Shown here: one piece after another, positions 56,285-64,000 of the stretch | Numbering within the stretch: the stretch's first letter is position 1 | Layout of the letters: each line of letters begins with the position of its first letter | Notes under the pieces: model-generated | Seen by the model: the letters and a program-made list of their open reading frames with translations, nothing else | Database searches by the model: none | What the model was told of the DNA's origin: nothing | Position numbers and translations under genes: made by a program | DNA from: Halonatronum saccharophilum DSM 13868 | Lineage (GTDB): Bacteria; Bacillota; Halanaerobiia; Halobacteroidales; Halobacteroidaceae | Assembly (NCBI RefSeq): GCF_000517025.1 | Contig: NZ_KI912091.1 | Span: 113,816 to 177,815, forward strand | Length of the DNA: 64,000 nucleotides | Direction: 5' to 3'

Positions 56285-57602
56285 CTTTAATATAAACTTA
56301 AATTCTCTAGTTGGAGAGTTGGATAATATCCAAAGAATAAAGTTCTTTGGTAAGATCAGAAGAGTTGTAGGTTTGATCATTGAATCCCAGGGGCCAAATG
56401 TTAATGTAGGAGAGGTCTGCTTAATTGAAACCTCTTCTAACAAAGAGAAGATTAAGGCAGAGGTTGTAGGGTTTAAAGATAATAGTGTTCTTTTAATGCC
56501 TTTGGGTGATATGAGTGGAGTTGGCCCAGGTTGCAAGGTCTTTGCTACAAATAACCCTTTGATGGTCAAGGTTAGTGATGACCTGCTTGGACAAGTCCTA
56601 GATGGTTTAGGTAATCCAATGTCTGATTTTAGCTTTAAAGGGAATGGGAAAGAATATTCCATTTATAATGATCCTCCTGACCCATTAAAGAGAAGAAGGA
56701 TTACTGAACCAATCTCTTTAGGAATTAGAAGTTTAGATGGTATTTTAACTTGTGGAAAGGGCCAACGTTTAGGAATCTTTGCCGGAAGTGGTGTGGGGAA
56801 GAGTACTACTTTAGGTATGATTGCCCGCAATACAGATGCAGATGTTAATGTCATCGCTTTAATTGGAGAGAGGGGTAGAGAGGTAAGAGATTTTATCGAA
56901 AGGGACTTAGGTGAAGAAGGGTTAAAGAAGTCTGTAGTTGTAGTTGCTACCTCAGACCAACCGGCTTTAGTTAGGCTAAAGGGAGCATTAGTAGCAACGA
57001 CTATAGCAGAATACTTTAGAGATAAAGGAAAAGATGTTAACCTTATGATGGATTCAGTAACTAGGTTTGCTATGGCCCAAAGGGAAGTAGGGTTGGCTGT
57101 TGGTGAGCCTCCTGCTACAAGAGGGTATACTCCTTCGGTCTTTGCTCTATTACCTAAGTTGATGGAGAGGGCAGGAACTGATGCTAAAGGGACAATAACA
57201 GGTCTATATACAGTTTTGGTAGAGGGTGACGATATGAATGAACCTATTGCTGATGCTGTAAGAGGTATCTTAGATGGTCATATAGTACTTTCAAGGGACT
57301 TAGCTTCTATGAACCATTATCCAGCTATAGATATCTTAGAGAGTGCTAGCAGGGTTATGAATGAGATTGTAAGTGATGAACATCAAAGGGCAGCAGCCAA
57401 ACTAAGAGAGGTCTTAGCTACCTACCAAGAAGCAAAAGATTTAGTATCTATTGGAGCTTATGAGGTTGGTAATGATCCTAAATTGGATTATGCCTTATCT
57501 AAATTAGATATGGTCAATGATTTCTTGCGGCAAGGGGTTAATGAGAGCAGTGATTATAATGAGACTGTTGAAGCTTTGATTAATATCTTTGCTGGGGAGT
57601 GA
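56274..57602 (+). CDS. fliI: Flagellar export ATPase FliI
   Basis: ATPase of the flagellar type III secretion apparatus. The 442-residue product has the F1-like Walker [14 protein letters not shown], the signature [21 protein letters not shown] and the Walker B-region [21 protein letters not shown]. Two adjacent ATGs (56274, 56277) are possible. fliJ follows 7 bp later. Confidence 0.96.
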   Translation: MMSNFNINLNSLVGELDNIQRIKFFGKIRRVVGLIIESQGPNVNVGEVCLIETSSNKEKIKAEVVGFKDNSVLLMPLGDMSGVGPGCKVFATNNPLMVKVSDDLLGQVLDGLGNPMSDFSFKGNGKEYSIYNDPPDPLKRRRITEPISLGIRSLDGILTCGKGQRLGIFAGSGVGKSTTLGMIARNTDADVNVIALIGERGREVRDFIERDLGEEGLKKSVVVVATSDQPALVRLKGALVATTIAEYFRDKGKDVNLMMDSVTRFAMAQREVGLAVGEPPATRGYTPSVFALLPKLMERAGTDAKGTITGLYTVLVEGDDMNEPIADAVRGILDGHIVLSRDLASMNHYPAIDILESASRVMNEIVSDEHQRAAAKLREVLATYQEAKDLVSIGAYEVGNDPKLDYALSKLDMVNDFLRQGVNESSDYNETVEALINIFAGE

Positions 57603-57609
57603 TGGATAA

Positions 57610-58068
57610 TTGAAAAAGTTTAAATTCAGATTACAGACTATCTTAGATTTAAAGAAAAGAGAAGAAGACCTTATACAGAAGGATTTAATTAGGTTGAAAA
57701 AAGAAAAAAGCAAGGTAGTGGATCAACTTAATCAATTTAAGGAAGAAAAAAGAAAGTTACAACAAAAGATAGAAGAAGATGAAGGTAAGAGGATTGATTT
57801 AAAGTTGGCCCTTAGATCTCGAGAGTATATTGAATATTTAAATGGTGAAATAGAAGAGTTGACTATGCAATTAGACTACTGGAAGAAAGAAATAAGTAAA
57901 TGCAAAGAAAGACTATTAGAAAAAACCAAGGAGAAAAAATCATTTCTTAAGCTTAAAGAGAAGAAGAATGAACAGTATTGGAAAGAGTATCGGGCCAAGG
58001 AACAGAAGTTAAATGATGAGTTAGCAAATAATAAATACATTCGTAAAAATATTTCTTCAAATTTATAA
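57610..58068 (+). CDS. fliJ: Flagellar export protein FliJ
   Basis: Coiled-coil stalk-like partner of the export ATPase. The 152-residue product is almost entirely helical and highly charged; the N-terminus KKFKFRLQTILDLKKREED is typical. It starts with TTG 57610 behind GGGGAGTGATGG. The call rests on the N-terminal signature and on the position right after fliI. Confidence 0.88.
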   Translation: MKKFKFRLQTILDLKKREEDLIQKDLIRLKKEKSKVVDQLNQFKEEKRKLQQKIEEDEGKRIDLKLALRSREYIEYLNGEIEELTMQLDYWKKEISKCKERLLEKTKEKKSFLKLKEKKNEQYWKEYRAKEQKLNDELANNKYIRKNISSNL

Positions 58069-58084
58069 TTTAGGGGGAAGCTCG

Positions 58085-58630
58085 ATGAAGAAGAAGATAA
58101 TTGTGGTAATGTCAACCCTAATCTTATTAGCAGTTATAACCTTTCTTATTTTAAATCATTTAGATATATTTACTACACAAGACCTTAAAGATATATCCAT
58201 ATCTAGGGCCAAAGACATTCCCGTATTAGAGAATTATCTAGTCACTATGGATGAAAATAATAGATTAGAAAATGAAGTGATTGAACTTCAAAATTATCTA
58301 GAAAAAATCCAAGACCAAAATGAAGAATTACTTAGAGAGGTTGAGATAAAGAATAGGCAGGTTCTAGAATATCAGGACACTCTTGAAGCTTTAGAGGGGG
58401 ATTTAAGCCAAGTTTTAACAGATAGAGAAGATTATGAGACTAAAGTTAGTAGATTATCGCAAGTTTATAGGGAGATGGACGAGGAGAGGGCTGCAAGTAT
58501 TCTAACTGAGTTAGAGATGGATTTAGCAATTGATATATTGGCGAGGATGCGTGAAAGGGATGTAGCTAATATATTAGAAGCTATGGAAACAGATGTTGCT
58601 GCCCGTATTTCTACTCGATTATCAAATTAG
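58085..58630 (+). CDS. MotE-like flagellar protein (MgtE N-domain, coiled coil)
   Basis: A 181-residue protein with an N-terminal membrane anchor (about 4-24), a long coiled coil (about 55-125) and a C-terminal MgtE_N-like segment (ERAASILTELEMDLAIDILARMRERDVANILEAMETDVAARI). Proteins of this layout between fliJ and fliK (MotE/YlxF) are described as motor chaperones that help MotC- or stator-related parts. The exact role here is inferred. Confidence 0.8.
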   Translation: MKKKIIVVMSTLILLAVITFLILNHLDIFTTQDLKDISISRAKDIPVLENYLVTMDENNRLENEVIELQNYLEKIQDQNEELLREVEIKNRQVLEYQDTLEALEGDLSQVLTDREDYETKVSRLSQVYREMDEERAASILTELEMDLAIDILARMRERDVANILEAMETDVAARISTRLSN

Positions 58631-58645
58631 AAAGGAGGTGAAAAG

Positions 58646-59998
58646 ATGATAAGTGGGTTTAATGGTTTAGATCTGATTCAAAGAAATGATTCCTTTGAGG
58701 TGTCAAAGAAGGAAAATGGATTCAAATCTAAGGATAATAACTTCATTTCATCATTAGAAAGCAGTATGAACAATAAGGTCAGATCTAATGATAATGATGG
58801 TGAAAAGGTGGAGCTTAAAGATGTAGAGAGATTAGAGGAATTGATTAATAAAGATCTATTAGAGCTAAATGATGAAGAATTAGCCGAGTTAATGCAGTTA
58901 TTAGGAGCATTTTTAGGAGCGTTGGAAGAAGCTTTAGCTTTACTAGAAAATGGAGAAGCAGGCGAGGGTAAAGAGAAAAATCAATTAGCTGAGGTGTTAC
59001 TTCGTATAGAAGAAGGTATTGGTGATGACTATCTGAAAGCTTTAAGTGAAGGCTTAGAGAGTTTGGAAGAAAAGTTAACTCTTATAGAATCTTCCGTAGG
59101 AGAAACAATAAATGATGCTGATCTCAATAAGCTTAATCAAATTTATAACGAAGAAGATGAAGGATTTTTAAAAGTTAAAGAGCTACTTGCTGAGGTTAAA
59201 GGGGAGATGGAATCTCTTGGTGATAAACATTTAAATAATCATAGAGACCTTTATCAAAGAGCAATCAACCAAAGTGATATAGCCAGACTTAGCAGGGAGA
59301 ATAAGAATAAAGTAGAGAATGATATAGACTTAAAGGATAGTCAGAAGGTTGTAGAGTTAGACGCTAAGATAACAGAAGGTATGCTTTTAGATGAAGAAGT
59401 TTCCTCTGAAACTTTAAAGGTAGAAGCCTTAGAAAGTGAGTCGGAGGGCGAGTTAACTAATGAATTCTTCTCACAGAATATGCAAGATATCTCTTCAATC
59501 TCTAATAATGATGAGTTTGAAGTTCTGCAACAAGTTAATTTCAAAGATGTGATGGAGCAGATAGTAAGTAATGAAGAAATCTTAGCAGCAAAGAATGGCA
59601 AAGAAGTTCTTTTACAGCTAGAACCAGAGAATTTAGGTAAATTAAGAATTAAGATTGGCATTGATGATGGGAATATAACTACTAGGATATTAGCTGAAAG
59701 TGGTCAGATTAAAGATCTTCTTGAGTTGAATTCAAATAGACTAAGAGAATCTTTGGCCCGTACTGGACTTCAAGTTGATGATATTGAGGTTAATCTTGAT
59801 TTTGAAGGTGGAGCCTTTGCCGATGGTTTTGATCAAAGGAGAAATAGTCCCTTTTTCAGTAATGGAGAAGGAAGTAATAAAAAGAGAGATTTTGCTTTAA
59901 GCTTGGATGAAATTCAAGCACAACTTGAGGAAGAAAAAGTAGAAGAAGATATAAGACGGGATGACCAAAGTTTAGAACAGGTCGATTATGTTGTATAA
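58646..59998 (+). CDS. fliK: Flagellar hook-length control protein FliK
   Basis: Secreted ruler that switches export from hook to filament. The 450-residue product is very acidic and low in complexity over residues 1-300, then has the C-terminal Flg_hook domain (LLQLEPENLGKLRIKIGIDDGNITTRILAES...LRESLARTGLQVDDIEVNL). GGAGGTGAAAAG precedes the ATG. The N-terminal part is the variable ruler region. Confidence 0.9.
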   Translation: MISGFNGLDLIQRNDSFEVSKKENGFKSKDNNFISSLESSMNNKVRSNDNDGEKVELKDVERLEELINKDLLELNDEELAELMQLLGAFLGALEEALALLENGEAGEGKEKNQLAEVLLRIEEGIGDDYLKALSEGLESLEEKLTLIESSVGETINDADLNKLNQIYNEEDEGFLKVKELLAEVKGEMESLGDKHLNNHRDLYQRAINQSDIARLSRENKNKVENDIDLKDSQKVVELDAKITEGMLLDEEVSSETLKVEALESESEGELTNEFFSQNMQDISSISNNDEFEVLQQVNFKDVMEQIVSNEEILAAKNGKEVLLQLEPENLGKLRIKIGIDDGNITTRILAESGQIKDLLELNSNRLRESLARTGLQVDDIEVNLDFEGGAFADGFDQRRNSPFFSNGEGSNKKRDFALSLDEIQAQLEEEKVEEDIRRDDQSLEQVDYVV

Positions 59999-60012
59999 AA
60001 GGGGGTTAAAAG

Positions 60013-60429
60013 ATGAATGGTACTGACAGTATTGGTGCTAGTTCAAGTACTAATAATAATGAAAATAAAGTTAATAAGTCCAATGATGCAATGGGTAAAG
60101 ATGAGTTTTTAAAACTATTGATGACTCAATTGAAATACCAAGATCCTTTAGAGCCTATGGATGATAAAGAGTTTATTGCACAGATGGCTCAATTTAGTTC
60201 TTTAGAACAGATGCAGAACCTAAATTCGACAATGAGTGACTTTGTAAGATATCAAAGTTTATCTCAGGTAAGTAATTTTGTCGGCAAAGAGGTTGCTGTT
60301 TTAAACTCTAGTACAGGGGAAAATGTAGTTGGAGAGGTAGAAAGGGTTATAGTGTCTGATGAAGGTCATAAGGTTGTTGTAGAAGGTGAGGAGTATCCAC
60401 TAATTAATATTCAGGAGGTATTGAGTTGA
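60013..60429 (+). CDS. flgD: Flagellar hook assembly protein FlgD
   Basis: Cap for hook assembly. The 138-residue product is short but has the diagnostic N-terminal MGKDEFLKLLMTQLKYQDPLEPMDDKEFIAQMAQFSSLEQMQNL. It lacks the extended C-terminal FlgD Tudor-like and Fn3-like domains of enterics, ending after a small beta region (GEVERVIVSDEGHKVVVEGEEYPL). AAAAGGGGG precedes the ATG. Confidence 0.93.
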   Translation: MNGTDSIGASSSTNNNENKVNKSNDAMGKDEFLKLLMTQLKYQDPLEPMDDKEFIAQMAQFSSLEQMQNLNSTMSDFVRYQSLSQVSNFVGKEVAVLNSSTGENVVGEVERVIVSDEGHKVVVEGEEYPLINIQEVLS

Positions 60430-60449
60430 TTTAAAAGGGGGTGTTTGAC

Positions 60450-60830
60450 ATGAATAGGATATACTCTAATCGAATATTAAACCCACCCCAGGGGATTAAT
60501 AAAGGAAAAACGATTAAAAAAGGGAAAATACCAAACTTTGAAGAAACCTTAAAAGAGAAGATGAAAGATAAAGATACTTTGAAGTTCTCCAAGCACGCTT
60601 CTAAGCGTTTAGAGTCTAGGGATATAGATTTTAAAGAAGACGATCTCAAGAAATTAGAAGAAGCTGTAAATAAAGCTAAGGGTAAAGGGGTAAAAGAGTC
60701 TCTAGTTTTATTGAACAATAATGCTTATATTGTAAGTGTTAAGAATCAAACTGTAATTACAGCTATGGGTAAAGGTAGTATGGAAGATAACCTATTTACT
60801 AATATAGATAGTGCTATTATAATTAAGTAA
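60450..60830 (+). CDS. Flagellar operon protein of the TIGR02530 type
   Basis: A 126-residue protein found between flgD and flgE in many Firmicutes. Its C-terminal half, LKFSKHASKRLESRDIDF...VKESLVLLNNNAYIVSVKNQTVITAM, is the conserved part. Function unknown, presumably in hook assembly. The start is ATG 60450; the GTG at 60441 lies inside the AAAAGGGGGTG ribosome-binding site. Confidence 0.88.
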   Translation: MNRIYSNRILNPPQGINKGKTIKKGKIPNFEETLKEKMKDKDTLKFSKHASKRLESRDIDFKEDDLKKLEEAVNKAKGKGVKESLVLLNNNAYIVSVKNQTVITAMGKGSMEDNLFTNIDSAIIIK

Positions 60831-60852
60831 CTGGACCCGTAAGGGGGGTTAC

Positions 60853-60979
60853 AAGTCGCTAAATGACAGAAGCGACTAAAGAGCAGTTTACAGTTGAAAA
60901 TTGAGAATTGACAGTTATAAAAAGCTCATATTTATTTAGACTTTAACTATCAATTATCAACTATCAATTATCAATTAAA
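60853..60979 (+). repeat. Heptamer-arm repeat between the TIGR02530 gene and flgE (E8)
   Basis: Small head stem AGTCGC / GCGACT (60853-60876), then a left arm of 7-nt units (CAGTTGA AAATTGA GAATTGA CAGTTA) and a right arm of CTATCAA TTATCAA CTATCAA TTATCAA, which are complementary. The centre is about 22 bp. It lies inside the flagellar operon and ends just before the flgE ribosome-binding site. Confidence 0.75.
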
Positions 60980-61000
60980 ATACGAGGAGGTTTATTATAT

Positions 61001-62335
61001 ATGTTACGTTCAATGTTTACTGGTGTTTCAGGCATGAGATCTCATATGGATAAAATGGATGTAATCAGTAACAATATTGCCAATGTAAATACAACAGGAT
61101 TTAAAGGAAGCCGTGCTACCTTTAAGACTACGTTAAGTCAAACAATGCAAGGAGCTTCTGCGCCCCAAGATGGAAGAGGAGGTACTAATCCACAACAGGT
61201 TGGTTTAGGTGTTTCTTTAGGAAGTGTAGATAAGAATATGACTCAAGGTGCTCCACAATCTACTGGTATAAATACTGATTTAGCAATAGACGGAAATGGA
61301 TTTTTTGTTGTAAATAGTGGAACTGAGCAAGTTTATACTAGAGCAGGTTCTACAGGTTTTGATAGAGATGGATACATGGTCAATACAAGTAATGGATATA
61401 GAATGAAAGGCTGGGTAGCTGATGATAATGGCAATATTGATACCAATGGATCTTTAGAGGATATAACTTTGCGGCAATCTATGGAAGCTCTAGCTACTGA
61501 TGAGGTTAATTATGATGCTAATTTGAGCGCTGATAGTCAAGTTGTAAATTTAGATGAGTGGGATGAATTTGATACTAATAATATTGATGAGTTACTGAAT
61601 CATGAACTAGGAGAAGAAGGCAACCAGGATGCAGATGATGAATATAATGAGATTATGAGAGACTTTCAAAATTCTATTCATAATACGACCATCGATGTTT
61701 ATGATTCTCAAGGTAAAAGACATAATATCAATGTAGCATTTGTAAAGACAGGAACAAATGAATGGCAGACATTTACTAAGTTTGAAGACGGGGATTATGA
61801 AGAGGCAAATGAAGTTCAATTTAACGAAGATGGCATTATTGAGAGTGGCGATACCTTTACATTGAATCAGGAGATAGAGGGGGTAGATGATTTATCTATT
61901 GAGTTGGATTTTAGCAGTATAACTCAATTTGCTGGTGTAAATAGTGTCAAGGTAGATACTCTAAACGGCTATCAGGCAGGGTCATTCCAGAGTTTTGATG
62001 TGGATAACTCAGGTATCATTACAGGTTATTACGATAATGGTCAAAGGCAGACTTTAGGAAGAGTAGCAATTGCTTCTTTTAATAATCCTGGTGGTCTTTC
62101 AGAAGTGGGAGATACCCTGTTTAGAGAGTCTAACAACTCTGGGATAGCAAATATTGATGGACCAGGGGCAGGAGGGCGTGGAGTTTTAATGGCTGGTACT
62201 TTAGAGATGTCAAATGTAGATATGGCAGCTGAATTTACTGAAATGATTACAACTCAACGTGGTTTCCAGGGGAATTCTCGAACTATCTCTACTTCTGATG
62301 AGCTTTTACAAGAGTTGGTTAATTTAAAGAGGTAA
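61001..62335 (+). CDS. flgE: Flagellar hook protein FlgE
   Basis: Main hook subunit. The 444-residue product starts MLRSMFTGVSGMRSHMDKMDVISNNIANVNTTGFKGS and ends EMSNVDMAAEFTEMITTQRGFQGNSRTISTSDELLQELVNL, the paired coiled-coil ends of rod/hook proteins. The middle (about 150-300) is Asp/Glu/Asn-rich. GAGGAGG precedes the ATG. Confidence 0.96.
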   Translation: MLRSMFTGVSGMRSHMDKMDVISNNIANVNTTGFKGSRATFKTTLSQTMQGASAPQDGRGGTNPQQVGLGVSLGSVDKNMTQGAPQSTGINTDLAIDGNGFFVVNSGTEQVYTRAGSTGFDRDGYMVNTSNGYRMKGWVADDNGNIDTNGSLEDITLRQSMEALATDEVNYDANLSADSQVVNLDEWDEFDTNNIDELLNHELGEEGNQDADDEYNEIMRDFQNSIHNTTIDVYDSQGKRHNINVAFVKTGTNEWQTFTKFEDGDYEEANEVQFNEDGIIESGDTFTLNQEIEGVDDLSIELDFSSITQFAGVNSVKVDTLNGYQAGSFQSFDVDNSGIITGYYDNGQRQTLGRVAIASFNNPGGLSEVGDTLFRESNNSGIANIDGPGAGGRGVLMAGTLEMSNVDMAAEFTEMITTQRGFQGNSRTISTSDELLQELVNLKR

Positions 62336-62342
62336 TTAACTA

Positions 62343-62372
62343 AACTAAGGGGAGGAATTCCTCTCCTTAGTT
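62343..62372 (+). terminator. Hairpin after flgE
   Basis: Fifteen-bp stem AACTAAGGGGAGGAA / TTCCTCTCCTTAGTT with one G-T pair. There is no T-run, so it may process or stabilise mRNA rather than stop transcription. Confidence 0.55.
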
Positions 62373-62430
62373 AACATAACTTTAAATATAGGATTTATAG
62401 AATATTATACTTAAAATTAAAGGTTAGGAA

Positions 62431-62631
62431 GTGGTTGCTATTATAAAGGTAACTCGGTTTAATGGCCCAGAGTTTGTTGTTAATGCAGATTTAATAGAGA
62501 CCATTGAGGCTACTCCTGATACTGTTATACAACTAACTTCTAAGAGAAGGTTAGTTGTTCAAGAGGATGTAGAAGAGGTTATTAGAAAGGTTATAGAATA
62601 TAAGAAAAATATAGGTTTTAATTTAGAATAA
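62431..62631 (+). CDS. flbD: Flagellar protein FlbD
   Basis: A 66-residue FlbD/SwrD-like protein that in Bacillus (SwrD) increases stator power. Features are IKVTRFNGPEFVVNADLIETIEATPDTVIQLTSKRRLVVQEDVEEV. The GTG at 62431 is the only canonical start in frame; the usual family N-terminus aligns three codons further in. It is 15 bp before motA. Confidence 0.88.
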   Translation: MVAIIKVTRFNGPEFVVNADLIETIEATPDTVIQLTSKRRLVVQEDVEEVIRKVIEYKKNIGFNLE

Positions 62632-62646
62632 AAGTGGGGTGATATA

Positions 62647-63444
62647 ATGGATTTAGCATCGATTGTTGGTCTCTTTTTAGGAATTACATTAGTTATTATG
62701 GGAATGTTTATGCAAGGGAATATTTTGATGTTCCTAGATGTACCCTCTATTTTTATTGTGTTAGGGGGAACCTTAGGGGGGGTAATATTAGCTTATTCTT
62801 TTAAGCAGTTACGGAGTGCTATTAAAGGTTTGAAGATAATATTTTCTCAGACAAATGATGAGGCCGGGGATATTATTTCTATATTAGTAAGCTTTGCAGA
62901 AAAAGCAAGAAGAGAAGGTCTCTTAGCTTTAGAGGAAGAAGCATATGATCTAGATGATGAGTTTTTAAAGAAGGGTGTTCAGTTAGTAGTAGATGGTACC
63001 GACCCTCAATTGGTTAAGAGTATCCTAGAGACAGAATTGACCTTCTTAGAAGAGCGTCATTCTCTTAATAGAGGGGTATTTTCAAAAGGTGCAGAATTAG
63101 CACCAGCCTTTGGTATGATTGGTACTTTGATTGGTTTGATAGGTATGTTGGCCCAATTAGATGATCCAACACAGTTAGGGGGAGGAATGTCAACTGCTTT
63201 GATTACAACTCTTTATGGTGCTTTGTTGGCCAATGTTGTGTTCATACCTTTAGCAGAAAAATTAAGGATAAAGAGTGAAGAAGAGATATTGAGTAAGGAG
63301 GTAATGATAGAAGGGATTTTATCCATTCAGGCAGGAGAAAATCCAAGGATTGTAGAAGAGAAACTAAAAGCCTTCCTATCTCCTAGTTCAAGAAGTGAGG
63401 TAAGTGAAGAAGGAGGGGCGGTGGCAAGAGATGTCGCGGGATAG
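62647..63444 (+). CDS. motA: Flagellar motor stator protein MotA
   Basis: Stator ring protein. The 265-residue product has four membrane segments (about 1-25, 30-52, 148-172, 180-204), and the conserved GMIGTLIGLIGML and ALITTLYGALLANVVFIPLAEKL. Charged loop residues that contact FliG lie at about 70-120. GTGGGGTGATATA precedes the ATG. Overlaps motB by 14 bp. Confidence 0.95.
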   Translation: MDLASIVGLFLGITLVIMGMFMQGNILMFLDVPSIFIVLGGTLGGVILAYSFKQLRSAIKGLKIIFSQTNDEAGDIISILVSFAEKARREGLLALEEEAYDLDDEFLKKGVQLVVDGTDPQLVKSILETELTFLEERHSLNRGVFSKGAELAPAFGMIGTLIGLIGMLAQLDDPTQLGGGMSTALITTLYGALLANVVFIPLAEKLRIKSEEEILSKEVMIEGILSIQAGENPRIVEEKLKAFLSPSSRSEVSEEGGAVARDVAG

Positions 63445-64000
63445 AAAGAAGAAGAAAGACGAAGGAAGCAATGCTGATTGGATGACTACCTATGGAGATA
63501 TGATGACTCTATTATTAGCCTTTTTTGTCCTTCTTTATTCTTTTTCAAGTATAGATGCAAGTAAGTTTCAAATGGTAATGGATGGTTTGCAAGGTAAGTT
63601 AGGTGTTTTACCTGGAGGAAGGACTGTAACTAGAGCTGAGCTGATTGAGATGGGTCTTGACTCTAGCAGCCCTAGTAATAGACAGTTTAATGAACTTAAT
63701 AATAAAATAAATCAATATATAGAATTAGAAGGTTTAGAAGAACAGATTTCTGTAGAAGAGGATGATAAAGGTTTAGTAATTCGCTTTAGCGGGAAGGTGT
63801 TATTTGGTTTAGGAAGTTCCCAAATTAAAGATAATGCTAAACCGGTATTAAGTATGATATCTGGTCTTATAAAGAGTCTTCCAAATGATGTAGCAGTTGA
63901 AGGTCATACAGATAATTGGCCGATAAACAGTTCTAGGTACCCATCAAATTGGGAGTTATCGACAGCTAGAGCAACGAATGTAGTTAGATATTTTATTGAA
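63431..64000 (+). CDS. motB: Flagellar motor protein MotB (3' end cut by the window)
   Basis: Stator protein that carries the ion path and anchors to peptidoglycan. The reading frame starts at ATG 63431 inside motA and stays open to the last base, giving 190 residues. It starts with a Lys-rich tail, then TTYGDMMTLLLAFFVLLYS with the ion-binding Asp23, a plug/linker, and the beginning of an OmpA-like peptidoglycan domain (VEGHTDNWPINSS). About 50 residues should be missing. Confidence 0.93.
   Translation, partial: MSRDRKKKKDEGSNADWMTTYGDMMTLLLAFFVLLYSFSSIDASKFQMVMDGLQGKLGVLPGGRTVTRAELIEMGLDSSSPSNRQFNELNNKINQYIELEGLEEQISVEEDDKGLVIRFSGKVLFGLGSSQIKDNAKPVLSMISGLIKSLPNDVAVEGHTDNWPINSSRYPSNWELSTARATNVVRYFIE

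Noticed and set aside
56274-56662. Minus-strand ORFs inside fliI, fliH, fliK, glyS, lepA and other long genes
   Set aside because: They are out-of-frame shadows of strongly supported coding sequences, lack ribosome-binding sites and show compositional bias (Ser/Leu/Ile/Phe rich) typical of antisense reading of AT-rich genes.

Overview
The window is a stretch of housekeeping chromosome from an AT-rich, endospore-forming, flagellated Firmicute (Bacillota). The sporulation genes (gpr, spoIIP, yqfC, yqfD), CodY, HrcA with a CIRCE operator, a glycine T-box and a Bacillus/Clostridium-type gene order all support this. The proteins are rich in Asp/Glu/Lys, and the order codY-flgB...motAB with abundant intergenic hairpin repeats makes me favour the Halanaerobiales (an Orenia/Halobacteroides-like anaerobe). 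That placement is inference, not something I could test. No rRNA, tRNA, CRISPR array, insertion sequence or prophage was seen.

Layout. 1-4.5 kb: end of holA, rpsT on the opposite strand, a 0.7 kb repeat-filled gene-free gap, then a holin-like membrane protein, gpr and spoIIP. 4.6-16.8 kb: lepA, hemW, the heat-shock operon hrcA-grpE-dnaK under CIRCE, then dnaJ-prmA-rsmE-mtaB-hinT-yqeY. 16.9-28.1 kb: a long compact operon yqfC-yqfD-phoH-pgpH(yqfF)-ybeY-dgkA/PAP2 fusion-CBS membrane protein-DUF502-GNAT-era-mgtE-deoC. 28.3-36.7 kb: recO, a DUF4342 gene, T-box-controlled glyQS, an ankyrin-repeat gene with glpX, then ccpN-like and ppsR-like genes. 36.9-46.4 kb: a flavodoxin-fold reductase, yqxD-dnaG-rpoD-trmK-nif3, a zinc-ribbon coiled-coil protein, RNase P RNA, dprA and a DUF494 gene. 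46.4-51.5 kb: topA, hslVU, codY. 51.7-64 kb: a flagellar operon flgB-flgC-fliE-fliF-fliG-fliH-fliI-fliJ-motE-fliK-flgD-TIGR02530-flgE-flbD-motA-motB, with motB running off the end.

How the parts work together. The genes are mostly growth and stress housekeeping: translation factors and rRNA/tRNA modification, chaperones, primase and sigma factor, and second-messenger turnover (PgpH family). A gluconeogenesis-flavoured group (glpX, ccpN-like, ppsR-like) sits where many Firmicutes have only glyQS-ccpN-ppsR. CodY directly precedes the flagellar operon, and a CodY-box-like palindrome lies in front of flgB.

The most unusual content is non-coding. There are two families of intergenic repeats. One has a conserved AGTAATAAAGC stem-loop head, inverted arms made of degenerate 7-nt units and a GAAA-capped tail. 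The other pairs GGGCAG with CTGCCC and is followed by a CACGA(A/G)-type hairpin. Copies sit between genes, inside the glyQS leader and inside the flagellar operon. They look like small non-autonomous mobile or structured-RNA elements. Other points worth checking are a 28-bp perfect palindrome beside the ankyrin promoter, a possible ATT start codon for the ccpN-like gene, tandem near-duplicate promoters before rnpB, a small upstream ORF overlapping the DUF494 start, and a kinase-phosphatase (DgkA-PAP2) fusion.
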